Program-made: the position numbers and the translations under genes | In this document: piece by piece, positions 45,067 through 55,319 of the stretch | How positions within the stretch are numbered: position 1 is the stretch's first letter | How the letters are laid out: every line of letters starts with the position of its first letter | Notes under the pieces: model-generated | The model's database searches: none | Seen by the model: only the letters and a program-made list of their open reading frames with translations | What the model was told of the DNA's origin: nothing | NCBI RefSeq assembly: GCF_000264905.1 | Contig: NW_006763133.1 | Location: forward strand, 98,018-162,017 | Reading direction: 5' to 3' | Source of the DNA: Stereum hirsutum FP-91666 SS1 | Taxonomy: Eukaryota; Basidiomycota; Agaricomycetes; Russulales; Stereaceae | Length of the DNA: 64,000 nucleotides

Positions 45067-46350
45067 TCATTGCACCCGTTTATACCGCATCATGATCAGT
45101 CTACCCCCAATTTCTATCCCACCGCCGAGCATATTCATGGCATCCATGGCTTCCTGCACTGTCAGGAAATCCACGTAGGCTCTTCCCGTAAAAGCGCCCT
45201 GATGTCTGACTATCTTCGCCCCTGTGAGACTCAAGCCCTCTCTACTGAACGCGCGGAGGATACTGTCCTCGCTATCGTTCACACTCAACCCATTAAGGTG
45301 GAGTGATTTTGTGGGCGCTAATTTCGAAGCTCCTGGATTATTGTAGTCCAAGGATCGAAACCGTCCTTGGATCGCTACTATGCCACCAACGGAACTCAGC
45401 GCCTGCTCAGCTTCGTAGATACTACGGAAACCAACATTTACAATCCCCCGAGCGGTAGAATGATATCGGATGCCATAAGTTACCAAGGGAGCAAGACCGT
45501 CCCGCTGATATATGCGCCGTACTTCGTCTACGACCTTGGCTTGGCTCTCCTCCGTCCGCGCAGGCAGCAAGTCGCAGACAATGAGGACTCTTGAGGGCTG
45601 TGCGGGTACAGCGCGAAAGTCGACCCATATTAGACGGCCATCAATAGATACATCTGTTGTGGATAGTCTCTCCTGCGCGAGGATCGCATCCTGCAAAGTA
45701 TCGAATTGCACGAGGGCAAAAATCTCGCATGGAAATTTCGTTGGCCCTCCGGCTGCCTCTTTCTTCAGAGAGAGTAAGACGCGCACAGGAGACGGGATAC
45801 TGTAGGATTTCAGAGATTTTAGAAGTGATTGCTCCGGTGTTTTCTGCTGGGAAATGAGGGACCTGGGTATATCACCGATGAACAGTACTTTCGACGTCGG
45901 CGGGGAGGACGAAGATACGCGAGGAGTCGAGCTTCGTGGTCTATGAGGGAGAATTTGGATCTTGAAGGCCGTTCCAGGTAGTGGTTTTCCTTGCATCGCG
46001 TGAATGGCCTTTCCTACGCTCTTCGGCTCTCGGAATTCCACTAACACCCTCCTCTCACAATGCACCTGCGCTGCATCACCTTCCGTCAGGAGTCCAACAT
46101 CTCCAGATACAGTCTGTGGTGGGAGAGAGGTTCCGCCGTACGTATAGATGACGGAAGAACTTCCCTTTCCGCGGAGGACAATGCGGGAAATAGACCCAAA
46201 GGGGGAGAAGAAGCGGTGGATGTCCCTGGCGGTGTATGTCCGAGAAATATTCATGATCCAAACTGACTTCGCGGGGTCAAGTACCGGGTCGGTTGTTCGA
46301 TACGATGAGGACAGTGCATGCTCGTCGGGATTCTCTACTGCCAGGGTCAT
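45067..46350 (-). CDS. RNA-binding protein with several RRM-like domains
   Basis: One long exon of 427 residues from the ATG at 46350 (MTLAVENPDEHALSSSYRTT). RRM-like units start at SVWIMNISRTYTARDIHRFF, KVLFIGDIPRSLISQQKTPE, RVLIVCDLLPARTEESQAKV and KSLHLNGLSVNDSEDSILRA; strand-3 motifs include RVLVEFREP, FALVQFDTL, IVNVGFRSI and RAYVDFLTV. It ends RLIMMRYKRVQ. An upstream reading (MSVARRPIAVLQPFKPIQAQ, around 46468-46410) resembles an organelle presequence with a donor after it, but the splice join is out of frame by my reading, so I kept 46350. Fourth RRM gene in the cluster. Confidence 0.8.
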   Translation of the reverse strand: MTLAVENPDEHALSSSYRTTDPVLDPAKSVWIMNISRTYTARDIHRFFSPFGSISRIVLRGKGSSSVIYTYGGTSLPPQTVSGDVGLLTEGDAAQVHCERRVLVEFREPKSVGKAIHAMQGKPLPGTAFKIQILPHRPRSSTPRVSSSSPPTSKVLFIGDIPRSLISQQKTPEQSLLKSLKSYSIPSPVRVLLSLKKEAAGGPTKFPCEIFALVQFDTLQDAILAQERLSTTDVSIDGRLIWVDFRAVPAQPSRVLIVCDLLPARTEESQAKVVDEVRRIYQRDGLAPLVTYGIRYHSTARGIVNVGFRSIYEAEQALSSVGGIVAIQGRFRSLDYNNPGASKLAPTKSLHLNGLSVNDSEDSILRAFSREGLSLTGAKIVRHQGAFTGRAYVDFLTVQEAMDAMNMLGGGIEIGGRLIMMRYKRVQ

Positions 46351-47516
46351 TTATTGTCGAACACATTATAAAGTTAGGAGAAGGACGAGCGTACCAGAGG
46401 AACCGTCCACTGTGCCTGAATTGGCTTGAATGGCTGAAGCACTGCTATAGGACGCCTTGCTACGGACATGATTTCCTGAACATGCCACTGATGCCAATCA
46501 ATAGAGGGGGACAAGCAGAAAGCGTGTGAACGCACCGAGGTCGTCTATACCCTTTCGCACGCGCAGGCTACTGCCATGCTGAAACCTGATCATTCCATTC
46601 CAGAGAGCAAGTCGTAACACAGGCGAATAAATACACAAAGGTAGTCAGCCTTGTAAGCAATTCGATTGCTCGCGATGGGCGTATTGACGAACCTGAGTTG
46701 TCCAAGATTACCTCGACGATGTAGCGAATCGATAGAATTCACAATAGTAGCTGCTCTCCCAGACACCAGTATATTCTGGGGCTGGAACACGTTATGGATT
46801 GCCGGTAGCTGAACTGCCGTGGGCAGAGGTCGACAGCTGGTGAACCGGTACATTATCGATCATGCAGTCCAGCAAGAGAATCGCGACAAGGTCTTTGTTG
46901 GATAAGTACTGCAGAGTTCAAGTAGATATACAAGCGTTCAGGCTTATACAAAGCAGCAAAACAGTCAAAGCTTCTCTATAAACAGTTGCCAGTGAGGGTA
47001 TGTAGGACTCTGGTTATCGTGCTACGTAGATAGAAACGCTGTTGACTTCGGATGGCCAACCCACAATAACACCTAACCCCATGAGCTCGGTCCCGAAGTA
47101 TATCTTACGCCACACCATTATGTGGCTCAGTGCAGCCCTTTGGAAACAAAAGCATCGCACACGACAACCATGAACTCTTCGGTTAAGTAAATCCTTCCAG
47201 TCGAGTCAAGTACGATCATTTCCTCGAGTTCAAGTTGTCGAGTCCCCACCCTTCTCATCAGAGTCACGGTCACGATGATGCGGCCCTCTTAACAAAGGGC
47301 CTACATTGGGCACAGTTCACGCCTTGACCACATATGCCTCATGTGTGCATGACATCTAACATCATGCGGTACGGCGCAAGTGTCCCGCCGAAAAGCTGAA
47401 AGTATATGACTTCCTCACTAACATTGCAGCAATCGTCAACAATTATCCCAACCTACCCCCGTCCTCCCCAACCACCTAACCCCAGCCTCGCGTCACTTAA
47501 ACTCAACAAATCCAAA
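46351..47516. other. No gene assigned
   Basis: Intergenic, divergent starts on both sides. It contains the possible upstream exon of the RRM gene described above. Frames up to 93 codons, none recognisable. Confidence 0.4.
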
Positions 47517-48182
47517 ATGAGAACTCGCATCGCCCTCTACATAACCACCCTCTCCTTCACACCCGAACACCTCTCCGCCCTCCTCCAAACCTTCGACACC
47601 GCACAAACCGAATACCCCCTCGATCCCTTCCCAGACTACATCCGTCCTCGCCTCCCCTTCCCTGACATCTCCCCAGCCTCGACCTCCCAGCCCGACGGCT
47701 CAGAATCTTCAACTCCAGCCTCATCCTCAACTTCAACAACGAACTGGGCTCTAGGACTGTCCTCGGATGAAATCTGGACGCGCCACACGGCCGAATGGAG
47801 ACCACCGAACTACGCGAAAGGAGAATGGGACGAATGGGCCCGTTCTCCCATCGTCGTGGTGGACGAACGCACGGTGAAGGACGGGAGCGTGTTGGTCGTT
47901 GATACCGACTACATACATGATGAGTCGGAAGAGGGGAGGCAGGCGCTGAAGGGGGTGAGGTTCGAGCCTGTGCATGTTCCGGTGGCGGTGGCGAATTTGG
48001 AGATTGCGAATTTGGGGTTGGGTGATGTCAGTGTTTTCATTTGTTCGTTCTGTTGGGTGTGAGCATGGTGATTACGGTACTGATCGTCTTCCGGGTGCCA
48101 GTACGAGGAGGATTTGTGCGAGGATGGAGTGTGGCGAGGATTCCCGGATGTAGCTGTAGCATCGACGAATGGTGAGCGATGA
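47517..48182 (+). CDS. DUF6924-like protein, copy 2
   Basis: Two exons, about 195 residues. I chose the ATG at 47517 (MRTRIALYITTLSFTPEHLS) because it aligns with MSPTRIALYITT of copy 1; the upstream ATG at 47406 adds a proline-rich stretch absent from the paralogue. Shared segments: DPFPDYIRPRLPF, TNWALGLSSDEIWTRH, SPIVVVDERTVKDGSVLVVD, VPVAVANLEIANLGLGD and, after an intron with GTCAGT donor near 48027, YEEDLCEDGVWRGF. It carries a Ser/Thr-rich insert near residue 65 and an extra C-terminal PDVAVASTNGER. Stop at 48180-48182. Function unknown. Confidence 0.7.
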
Positions 48183-48573
48183 GTATATCTGTCGCGGAAA
48201 AGGTGGTGAACTTACGGACGATATGGTGCATTAGATGGTCTTCGAACTGAGTTGTAAGAAGCGCACTTGCACGCCGTTGGTAGCGAGAGGGAATATAGAG
48301 TTTGTGTCTGTGGATAGATTTAGTACATTCGAGAGCGTAGCCTTTTGGATGCTGTTAGAGCTTGTCTGTAGGGCTTCATGCCCACGCTAAGACAGCAATG
48401 CCGCGTGTGAAGAAAACGTGAACGATGGAGAGTAGATGAGGAATAGGGGCAAGATATCATTCATGCCTCCTAATAAAGCCGCATCGAATACAACGTACAG
48501 TTCCCTTTTCCTGATTCTCTCGCCTCATTCTTACATGTCCAAATGCCATCTTCTTCGTATATATCCCCTCCTT

Positions 48574-49188
48574 CTACTTCAACTCCTTCAAAAACTCACC
48601 CATCGTCTCGACCACAACCATATGATCCTGATCCTGCTTCAATCCACTAACAATCACAATCGCCACCACTCCCTCCACTCCCTTCACCCTGACCGGAAAT
48701 CCACCTCCATGAATCGCATACGTCCCGCTCACATCGTCACTCATCCCATACTTCTCTCCGAATGCCTTCTCGTCCCCGTCGAACTTGCAATGCATGTACC
48801 AAGTCGAGCACCCGAACCGCAGCACGGTATTGCGCTTGCGTGCGATCCAGAGCATGTTGTCCGGCGTAGTACCGGGGGCGGTGACGGAATGGAAAAGGAG
48901 ATGAGGAACGGAGGAGAGGTTCGGGGAGGAGTTGTTGGTGGGCGTTGAGGTAGCGAGAGAGATGGAGATGGCTGCGGGCTTGGTCGGTGCGACTTGAACC
49001 AGCTTGGTACGAAGGGCAAGCCCGAGGTTGAAAGCGGTCTCAGCGGTGAAGGAAGGAAAGATGAGAGCCGATTCTTGTGCCTGGATGGCACTGAGCTGAA
49101 GCGAATTCACTATCCGTTATTATTTGTGAATGGAAACTTGTGAGATCCATGGACTTACTTCCTGAGGAGCACTTGCGAGGCTGGCCAT
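48574..49188 (-). CDS. UPF0303 / haem-degrading-like (DUF336-type) protein, copy 2
   Basis: The start at 49188 gives MASLASAPQE; a short intron (GTAAGT donor) joins LSAIQAQESALIFPSFTAET, then LGLALRTKLVQ, RKRNTVLRFGCSTWYMHCKF, the family motif YAIHGGGFPVRVKGVEGVV and HMVVVETMGEFLKELK, ending at 48574. About 185 residues, cytosolic. It keeps the canonical HGGGFP block, so of the two copies it is closer to the usual family sequence. The protein's role is not established; the fold resembles haem-binding HbpS-type proteins. Confidence 0.78.
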
Positions 49189-49779
49189 TGTCAATGTTAG
49201 AGATGCTGACAGTCTGAGAAAGAGATAGAAATATAGGAACGAAGACGGGGAAGGCCTGAGTTTATACGAGCCCCGGGGCTCAAGGTGGATGAGGTGGATG
49301 AGGATGAAAAGTTATGCGGGCTTGTTCTAATCGCGGGCTCGGCATCGGAACCAAGAACAGAGAAACGAAAAGGGTGCCACCGCCACTTGAGCAGGAACTT
49401 TATCAAGACCTAACCTCAAAACAGGGTTACCGAACGCCACCACACGAAGTGACCATCTGTGGCGACAACTCGTGTTCGCTCTCCTCTCGTTCACCAACTC
49501 AAAGTCTGACACAAACGGAAAATGATCTGGTGAACACTTCATACTTGGCTATGATGTACTTTATCTACAGGAGAGTTAATCTCCCCCCATTTTCCACAGA
49601 TTTTCTCCATGATTTCTCGTGTTTCCTCGGCTGGGCCAAGTTCTCTCCGACCACACATGAGAAGGTCAGTTCTCCAGCTCTCCGAGACTCTGTGCTCCAA
49701 CTTATCGATCTATCATTTATATAACTCAGGATAAAGTGCTTCCCGCATGCACATCCACCCCCCGCAGGCTCGACTCACT

Positions 49780-50988
49780 CCCACCACCACCCCCTCCGCT
49801 CCAACTTCAGCACATCCTCTCGAAGTCAGAGTAACGCCCCCCAATTCAAGTTCAAGCCCGATTTCTACGTCGTACCACCCATTCCTTCCAATACACCCAT
49901 CTCACCACCACCACTTCCCATTCCGCCCGCTATTCCGCAAGTCCATAAGCAAAAGCAAGAGCCAACGGCCAAGGCCAAGGCTTTCGAGGAGCTATCCTTC
50001 AAGGCTTGGAAGAAGAGACAACGAAAGGCTTGGAGAAAGAAACAACGAAAGGCATCGGAGAACACGTCACTGCAGGCCTCTACTTCAAGGCTGACAGAGC
50101 CTTTGTATCTACCGGCGCCGGAGCATCTGCGCAAGGATGCACGCGAACCGTACCATGAACCTTCGACGTCGGAGTTGAAGAAGGATGACGATGCGTCCCT
50201 CATTATCACCGAACGAAGTGACGTCCGCGAGGTTGAGGTTGAAGAACAGGCCGAAACCCGTTCGTCATTCCCCTCTTCTTTCTCTCCTTACATTCTTCCC
50301 CTGTTCTCTTTCCGTCTCAAGAATCACAACTGATGCCCACGTTTCAGTCTTCCGATATCTCACAGCTCTCCCCTTCCCCGACTTCATCTCTACCATTCGA
50401 ACACACTATCACCACCCATCCAACCATGACCCAGATCACGACCAACAGACTCCATCCACCGCACGCTCCGACCGACCATCCCAATCTCCATCTTCATCTC
50501 CGCAGCCATCATCTCCAGCCAAACCGCGTCCACGCCCGCGGCCGCAATTAGTGGAGAACCTCCGGTGGCGCGTCAAATGGGAGAAAACGTTGGAGCGGAA
50601 AAGACGAAACTCGGCGTCAGCGCTGACGTCGGACGCATCGAACTCAAGTCTTCATTCGGGTGCGGAAGATGCTACGTATTCGTCGTTCCTCACGCCCCAG
50701 ACATCTTCATCACCGGCCCCATCCCCACCCCGCACGCTCACTCCCTCACCTTCATCTTCATATTCATCTTCGCCGTTACTCTCGCATCGTCTATATACCG
50801 CACCGTCGATCTATGGGGTTCTGATACGTCCAGAATGGATCGAGAAGGCGAAGGAGAGGTATAAGTTGAGGAAAGAGGCTCAAATCGGAGGTTACGGTGG
50901 TGGGAGCAGAGGGTGGAGGTGGAGAGTAGGCAAGTACAGGGTAGGGTTCGGACGAAAAACCATTCCAATCGAATCGAAAACGTGTTGA
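49780..50988 (+). CDS. Unknown protein with basic and low-complexity regions
   Basis: Not recognised. A plus-strand frame around 49.84-50.25 kb reads KFKPDFYVVPPIPSNTPI, then a basic helix (FKAWKKRQRKAWRKKQRKA) and LYLPAPEHLRKDAREPYHEP with SDVREVEVEEQAE. By a GTTCGT donor and TTTCAG acceptor (about 50259-50347) it can join LFRYLTALPFPDFISTIRTH. The last exon has RPRPRPQLVENLRWRVKWEK, Ser/Pro-rich stretches and IYGVLIRPEWIEKAKERYKL, ending ESKTC at 50988. The true 5' end is unresolved; an upstream exon near 49610-49665 with a GTCAGT donor is possible. The composition suggests a nuclear or signalling protein, but this is a guess. Confidence 0.45.
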
Positions 50989-53072
50989 GAGCGAGGGTGG
51001 TCGTTAAACGTGGATGGTCATGAAGCGTGAGGTGTGAGGATCGGCAGAGGACGGAGAGCGTATCCTGATCAATACTGATGAATTGGGACCTTCCTGAGAA
51101 TGATAAGACGGGAGAGCGAGGGGTCCACCGTACGAAGTTGGAAGAAAGGACTGTTTTGGTGGCACGCACGAGATGAGAAAGAGGCATGGACATGGAGGCC
51201 ACTCCCGTTCATTCACTCCTCCGAATATCGATGGGTGACGAACAAAACTTCGACTCGACTCGTCTAACTTCACATCCTCCGAATCCGCACCATCGGACTT
51301 GCTTCCGCCGCTCTTACCCATCTGTTTCGCCACATCGCTCCGTGCACGACTTTGGTATCGCACTCGACCCTGGCTACTCAGGTCAATATCATGGAATCAT
51401 AACCCCCACCCATCGCGATTCACCCATCCATTCGCCCGTCGGCTCTTCGTACATACAACCAAGGATGAATATGTGCCTGTGACCTACACCACCGACTGCC
51501 GACCTCTCTTCCACCTTCCGTGGGCTACGAAGACCGCCATAACCTTTGGTTACCGGTCTATCGTTTCGTTTCGGACCACTGGGAATGTCTTTTGAGCTGT
51601 ATACCTATAGTACGTATATTTTTTCATATCGTCCCTTTCTTTTTGCAGAGTTTAACGTCCCGTTTACTGAGGCTGACTTTCGGACTGCGTAGTTCCCATG
51701 TACCGGTACGCCGATCGGGATTGAGTACGCCTTCGCAGTTGTCCAGGATCACTATTACCGCCACCGCCACCGCCACTACGCCAAGTCCCAGTCATCACCT
51801 CCACTCACCACTGATACCACCCAACGACTCGACGCGATTCAACTCAACTCCACACAAAATGAAACGAAATGTCTCACCGAGTGCGTGCTTCGACACTTCA
51901 AGGGAACAGCTTACCCAATGGCTATCGGTCTCATGTCTCTTCTCGTCCCTGTGCGGTGCAGTCTGCTCCTACGAGCTGATAGCACTGTCGTATCCTGTTC
52001 GCTTGAGACCACGGCGGAGGAGTAGGGGGGGAGAAGCGTGCGGATGGTGCGGGAATGAGATGGTTATTGAGGAGTTGACATCGTTTGTGCACCTGTCCGC
52101 AGTCATGATTTCTTTCAGGCCCTTTCTGGTCTCTGAAATCATCGACTCGTGCGTGATAAAGTCTTGAATGCGGCTCGTCATATCCTGTTCGACGGTTGAC
52201 GGCATCACCCTTTCCCAACACTGTCCAGTTCTATGCGATGAGGGTTCCCCCAGAGCCTGTACAAGGTGCGTCGGTCGGGTGACAGAGCGTGTAAGTAAGC
52301 TGTTGCGCAGGCCGTGGCGAGCCTAGCATTACTACGCATACAAGGCTATTGACGTGAAGCATGTTTCTTACTGCTTCGCAGGAACTGTTGACCACAAGGT
52401 CTTTACCAAGATTTCCTTCTGCGGATATTTTTCATCTGAAGCTCTCATATATAATCTTGCGCCGTGTATATAAAACACAGACCAAGTCCCGTGCAGAACC
52501 CATCGTTCTCAGAGCACTGTATGGAATATGCCAGTCATGCTTCCATGATCACTTTCGTCTCCGCTAATGGGACGAGGCTGTCTCACCGTCAATGATGCCG
52601 AAGGGTAAATCCTAGTCGACTACTTCGACGTAGTACAAGCTTAACGCCAGTTGAAAACACCATGACGTGCCGGAAAATCTGAAGGTATTCCCAAATATTA
52701 GAATCAAGTTTCAGATATGTGGTCGATCGTCTCAGTAGTTGACTCAGAGTCCATGGGTGACGTCTCTCGTCACCCCTACCCTTCACACTCTGAGCTTGTC
52801 GCTGGGAGTACTTCCATGATAGCCTAGATAGCTGTCTCCCCACCGGACGCAGGAGATACATGACTCGTGCCCTTGTTCCATACTTCCTGCGTACACTTTG
52901 CTCTCATCTTCATGCGTCAGCTGGTGTTATACACGGACTTTGTGCGTAGTTGCTTCAGGCGCACGCACGACGCTTGGAATGGAAGGCTCATGCACCTGAA
53001 CCTGTCGCTATTCCTCATTCTTCTCCTTAAGTTTGGGAGGAAAAATAAAACGAAAAAGACATATTCATCTCG
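50989..53072. other. No gene assigned
   Basis: Long overlapping frames exist (for example 51520-52167 plus, 51004-51363 minus) but read as Ser/Pro/Arg-rich noise with no domain. One could be a lineage-specific gene; I cannot support it. Confidence 0.35.
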
Positions 53073-53079
53073 TATAAAA
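53073..53079 (+). promoter_or_regulatory. TATA box of the fruit-body lectin
   Basis: TATAAAA in CGTATAAAATACAGC, about 150 bp before the ATG at 53225. Confidence 0.55.
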
Positions 53080-53224
53080 TACAGCGCACAAGTGCGAGGT
53101 AGACTCCATCCCTCCACAACCACCATCGAATTACCATCTGCAATATCACACACATACCTTCGCGTTCGTAGTCCTTTCCCTCATCTCCGACGTTTCCCTA
53201 TAACTCACGTCTCCAGTATATAGC

Positions 53225-53653
53225 ATGTCTTACACCGTCACCGTCCGCGTCTTCCAGACGAACCCCTCCTCCTTCTTCGAAATCATCGAGAAATGCGTCT
53301 TCAACTACGGCGGCGGCGGCGCCTGGACCGAATCCAACGACCAACAAGTTCTCCGCATGAACTCCTCCGGCACCTGCGGTACCCTCCGCTTCGAATCCGC
53401 CGACCGCAACGAACGGTTCATCGTGGCGCTCGGGGTGCACAACTATGAGCGCTGGTGCGACGTCGTGACCGGGCTGGTGCCGCACGACACGGGCGTCGTT
53501 ATCACGCCGGAGTGGTATGGCGCGAAGAGGTCGTATATGAGGGAGAAGACGTTGAAGGATTATAGCGTGACGAGCGCGACGGGGAGGAACATTGAGGTGA
53601 AGTATACGGTTGCGGAGGGCCATGAGCTGAAGGCGGATATCATCATCGGATGA
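53225..53653 (+). CDS. Fungal fruit-body lectin (PF07367 type), intact
   Basis: A single exon of 142 residues without a signal peptide, which fits the size and cytosolic location of this lectin family from mushrooms. It opens MSYTVTVRVFQTNPSS. Typical stretches are NYGGGGAWTESNDQQVL, GTCGTLRFESADRNERF, LGVHNYERWCDVVTGL, VVITPEWYGAKRSY and EVKYTVAEGHELKADIIIG at the end. These proteins form compact beta-sandwich oligomers that bind galactosyl and GlcNAc glycans and are known as defence lectins acting on animals that graze fungi. The absence of introns is unusual among the neighbours. A degenerate second copy lies at 23823-24232. Codon use is strongly G/C-ending in the centre, as in that copy. 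Confidence 0.93.
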   Translation: MSYTVTVRVFQTNPSSFFEIIEKCVFNYGGGGAWTESNDQQVLRMNSSGTCGTLRFESADRNERFIVALGVHNYERWCDVVTGLVPHDTGVVITPEWYGAKRSYMREKTLKDYSVTSATGRNIEVKYTVAEGHELKADIIIG

Positions 53654-54291
53654 ACATATGTATGTGGGCTTTCGTTCTCAGATATTCTCCAGGCAGATAA
53701 TGTATTGATGATCTGCCATTTTGTACAGAACATCTTGCGAAGAGATACTCACCAATCAGTATCCGGCACTACGAAATTGATAGGGGACAATCGTTGTTCG
53801 TTATGTGGTTGCGTGTTGATGGGTTTCAGACGGGTTCCTGGAAAGTATATGGGTGAACATCGCGTTACGTTTGTGTTTAGCAAGATGGTGTCAACGAGAG
53901 AGTGAGAGTCTGGCCTTGATGTTATGATGAAAAAACATGCCTATCTATTGCGAATAAACTGTTTGTTGTCAGTGGCCAACTTGAGGATGTATGTAGGATG
54001 ACTTGAACAGACACCGGCAGAATGGGGTCGTATGAACCCGAGCCGCAAGAACCACACTGCTAGCATGCAGAACGCAAAGAAGAGTATAGGTCATGCTGAC
54101 AATGATTGCGAACAAGGATGAGGTACACAGTATGTTGAGTTTACAGATTGATACTGTACATAGGCCAGGAAAGTCCGCTCTAATTTTCCTTTCGTCGCTT
54201 TCTTCTCTTCTAAATGGGGTTCTCTTCTTGATGATGGTGCGTGGTATCGCGGTCCATCGATACGTAAGGGACAGTGGGGGGTGGGACGTGC
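53654..54291. other. No gene assigned (3' ends of convergent genes)
   Basis: A 181-codon minus-strand frame overlaps this region and the end of the YCII gene in another frame; not considered coding. Confidence 0.45.
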
Positions 54292-54877
54292 TCATAGAGG
54301 CGTGACGGCGACGAAAGGCATGATAGTGAGCTTTTCCTTGTCCCACTACAAATAGACATAACGGCGTCATATAATCAGCAGAGGTATGAGAAGAGAGATC
54401 GTTGAGCAAGTAGAAGTGGCCAAAAGTGGGGGATACAACACGAAGAAGGCGGAGGAGGCGAGGAGGCGAGGAGGTGGAAAGATGTTTGTTGATGAAGGAG
54501 CGGATGACGTACAACTTTACCGTCCCAGTACGGATCGCTCTCGATGATCGTCCTAACTTCGGCCATGTTGGCAGCCGCGACGACGAGCATTGAGCCGTTC
54601 ATTTTGCGTTCTGAGTTATCGAGCTCGAGCGAGTCTGGGGTGATCGTGAAACCGGCGACCTCTGGATAGACATCGGATTGGGGTCGTACGGCTCATCAGC
54701 GTGGAAACGAGATGAATAGCGCGATTGGAATTGAGAACGAAGAAAATACGAACTGAGGATGCCATTCTCGATGAGTGTCTTGATGTTTGTGGCGTGATTC
54801 GGACGAACGGCAAGACGACGCTTCAAGCAATCCGGGTCTGTGTAATCCGGAGCCCAGACGGCGAAGTGGTGAGTCAT
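54292..54877 (-). CDS. YCII-like protein, copy 2
   Basis: Three exons, about 110 residues. Exon 1 from 54877: MTHHFAVWAPDYTDPDCLKR and RLAVRPNHATNIKTLIENGI. Exon 2: KVAGFTITPDSLELDNSERK, MNGSMLVVAAANMAEVRTII and ESDPYWDGKV. Exon 3: WDKEKLTIMPFVAVTPL, with the stop at 54292-54294. Intron positions match those of the paralogue at 35860-36341, on the opposite strand. The family's APDYTD, GS-x-x and YW...WDKEKL landmarks are all kept. Role unknown. Confidence 0.83.
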
Positions 54878-55319
54878 GACGATGGATGAAGTGAGGATAG
54901 GGTGTATGAGGGGATGATGGGCAATCTAACAGACGAGGACGACGACGAGGAAGAGGTGGAGGTGGAAGAGAAAGAGGTTAGAAAGGTCGACTGCGACGTT
55001 CTGGATGTGATCTACGATGGATTAGGGGTTCTGACGTCACCCCACCCGCTTTTCATTTTGTGCTTCCTTTTTTTGGGCTGGTAGCCATTCTTGTCAACGT
55101 CCTTCTCCAAAACTTGTGCTCACTTGTGTTGAATTACAGTTTGTTACTGTGATAATCAAGCTACAAGCATCTGCAAAAGTCGCGGGTGGCCATACAGACG
55201 ACCGAGGAAAATATCAAATTATCCTTTTCTGCTCTGAATCCCCTCGTTCCAATTCACCAGCAACTGGTCACATCATCTAGATACACTGTTCACCGCTGAC
55301 CCGTCCATTCCTCCACAAT
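54878..55319. other. No gene assigned
   Basis: 5' flank of the YCII gene and 3' flank of the large gene; a 60-codon acidic frame at 54902-55084 is not supported. Confidence 0.45.

Noticed and set aside
49747..50094. 115-codon Pro/His/Ser-rich frame
   Set aside because: It is an off-frame shadow of the basic unknown protein (KFKPDFYVV...KKRQRKAWRKK) read on the same strand.
53969..54514. 181-codon minus-strand frame
   Set aside because: It overlaps the last YCII exon in another frame and shows no domain.
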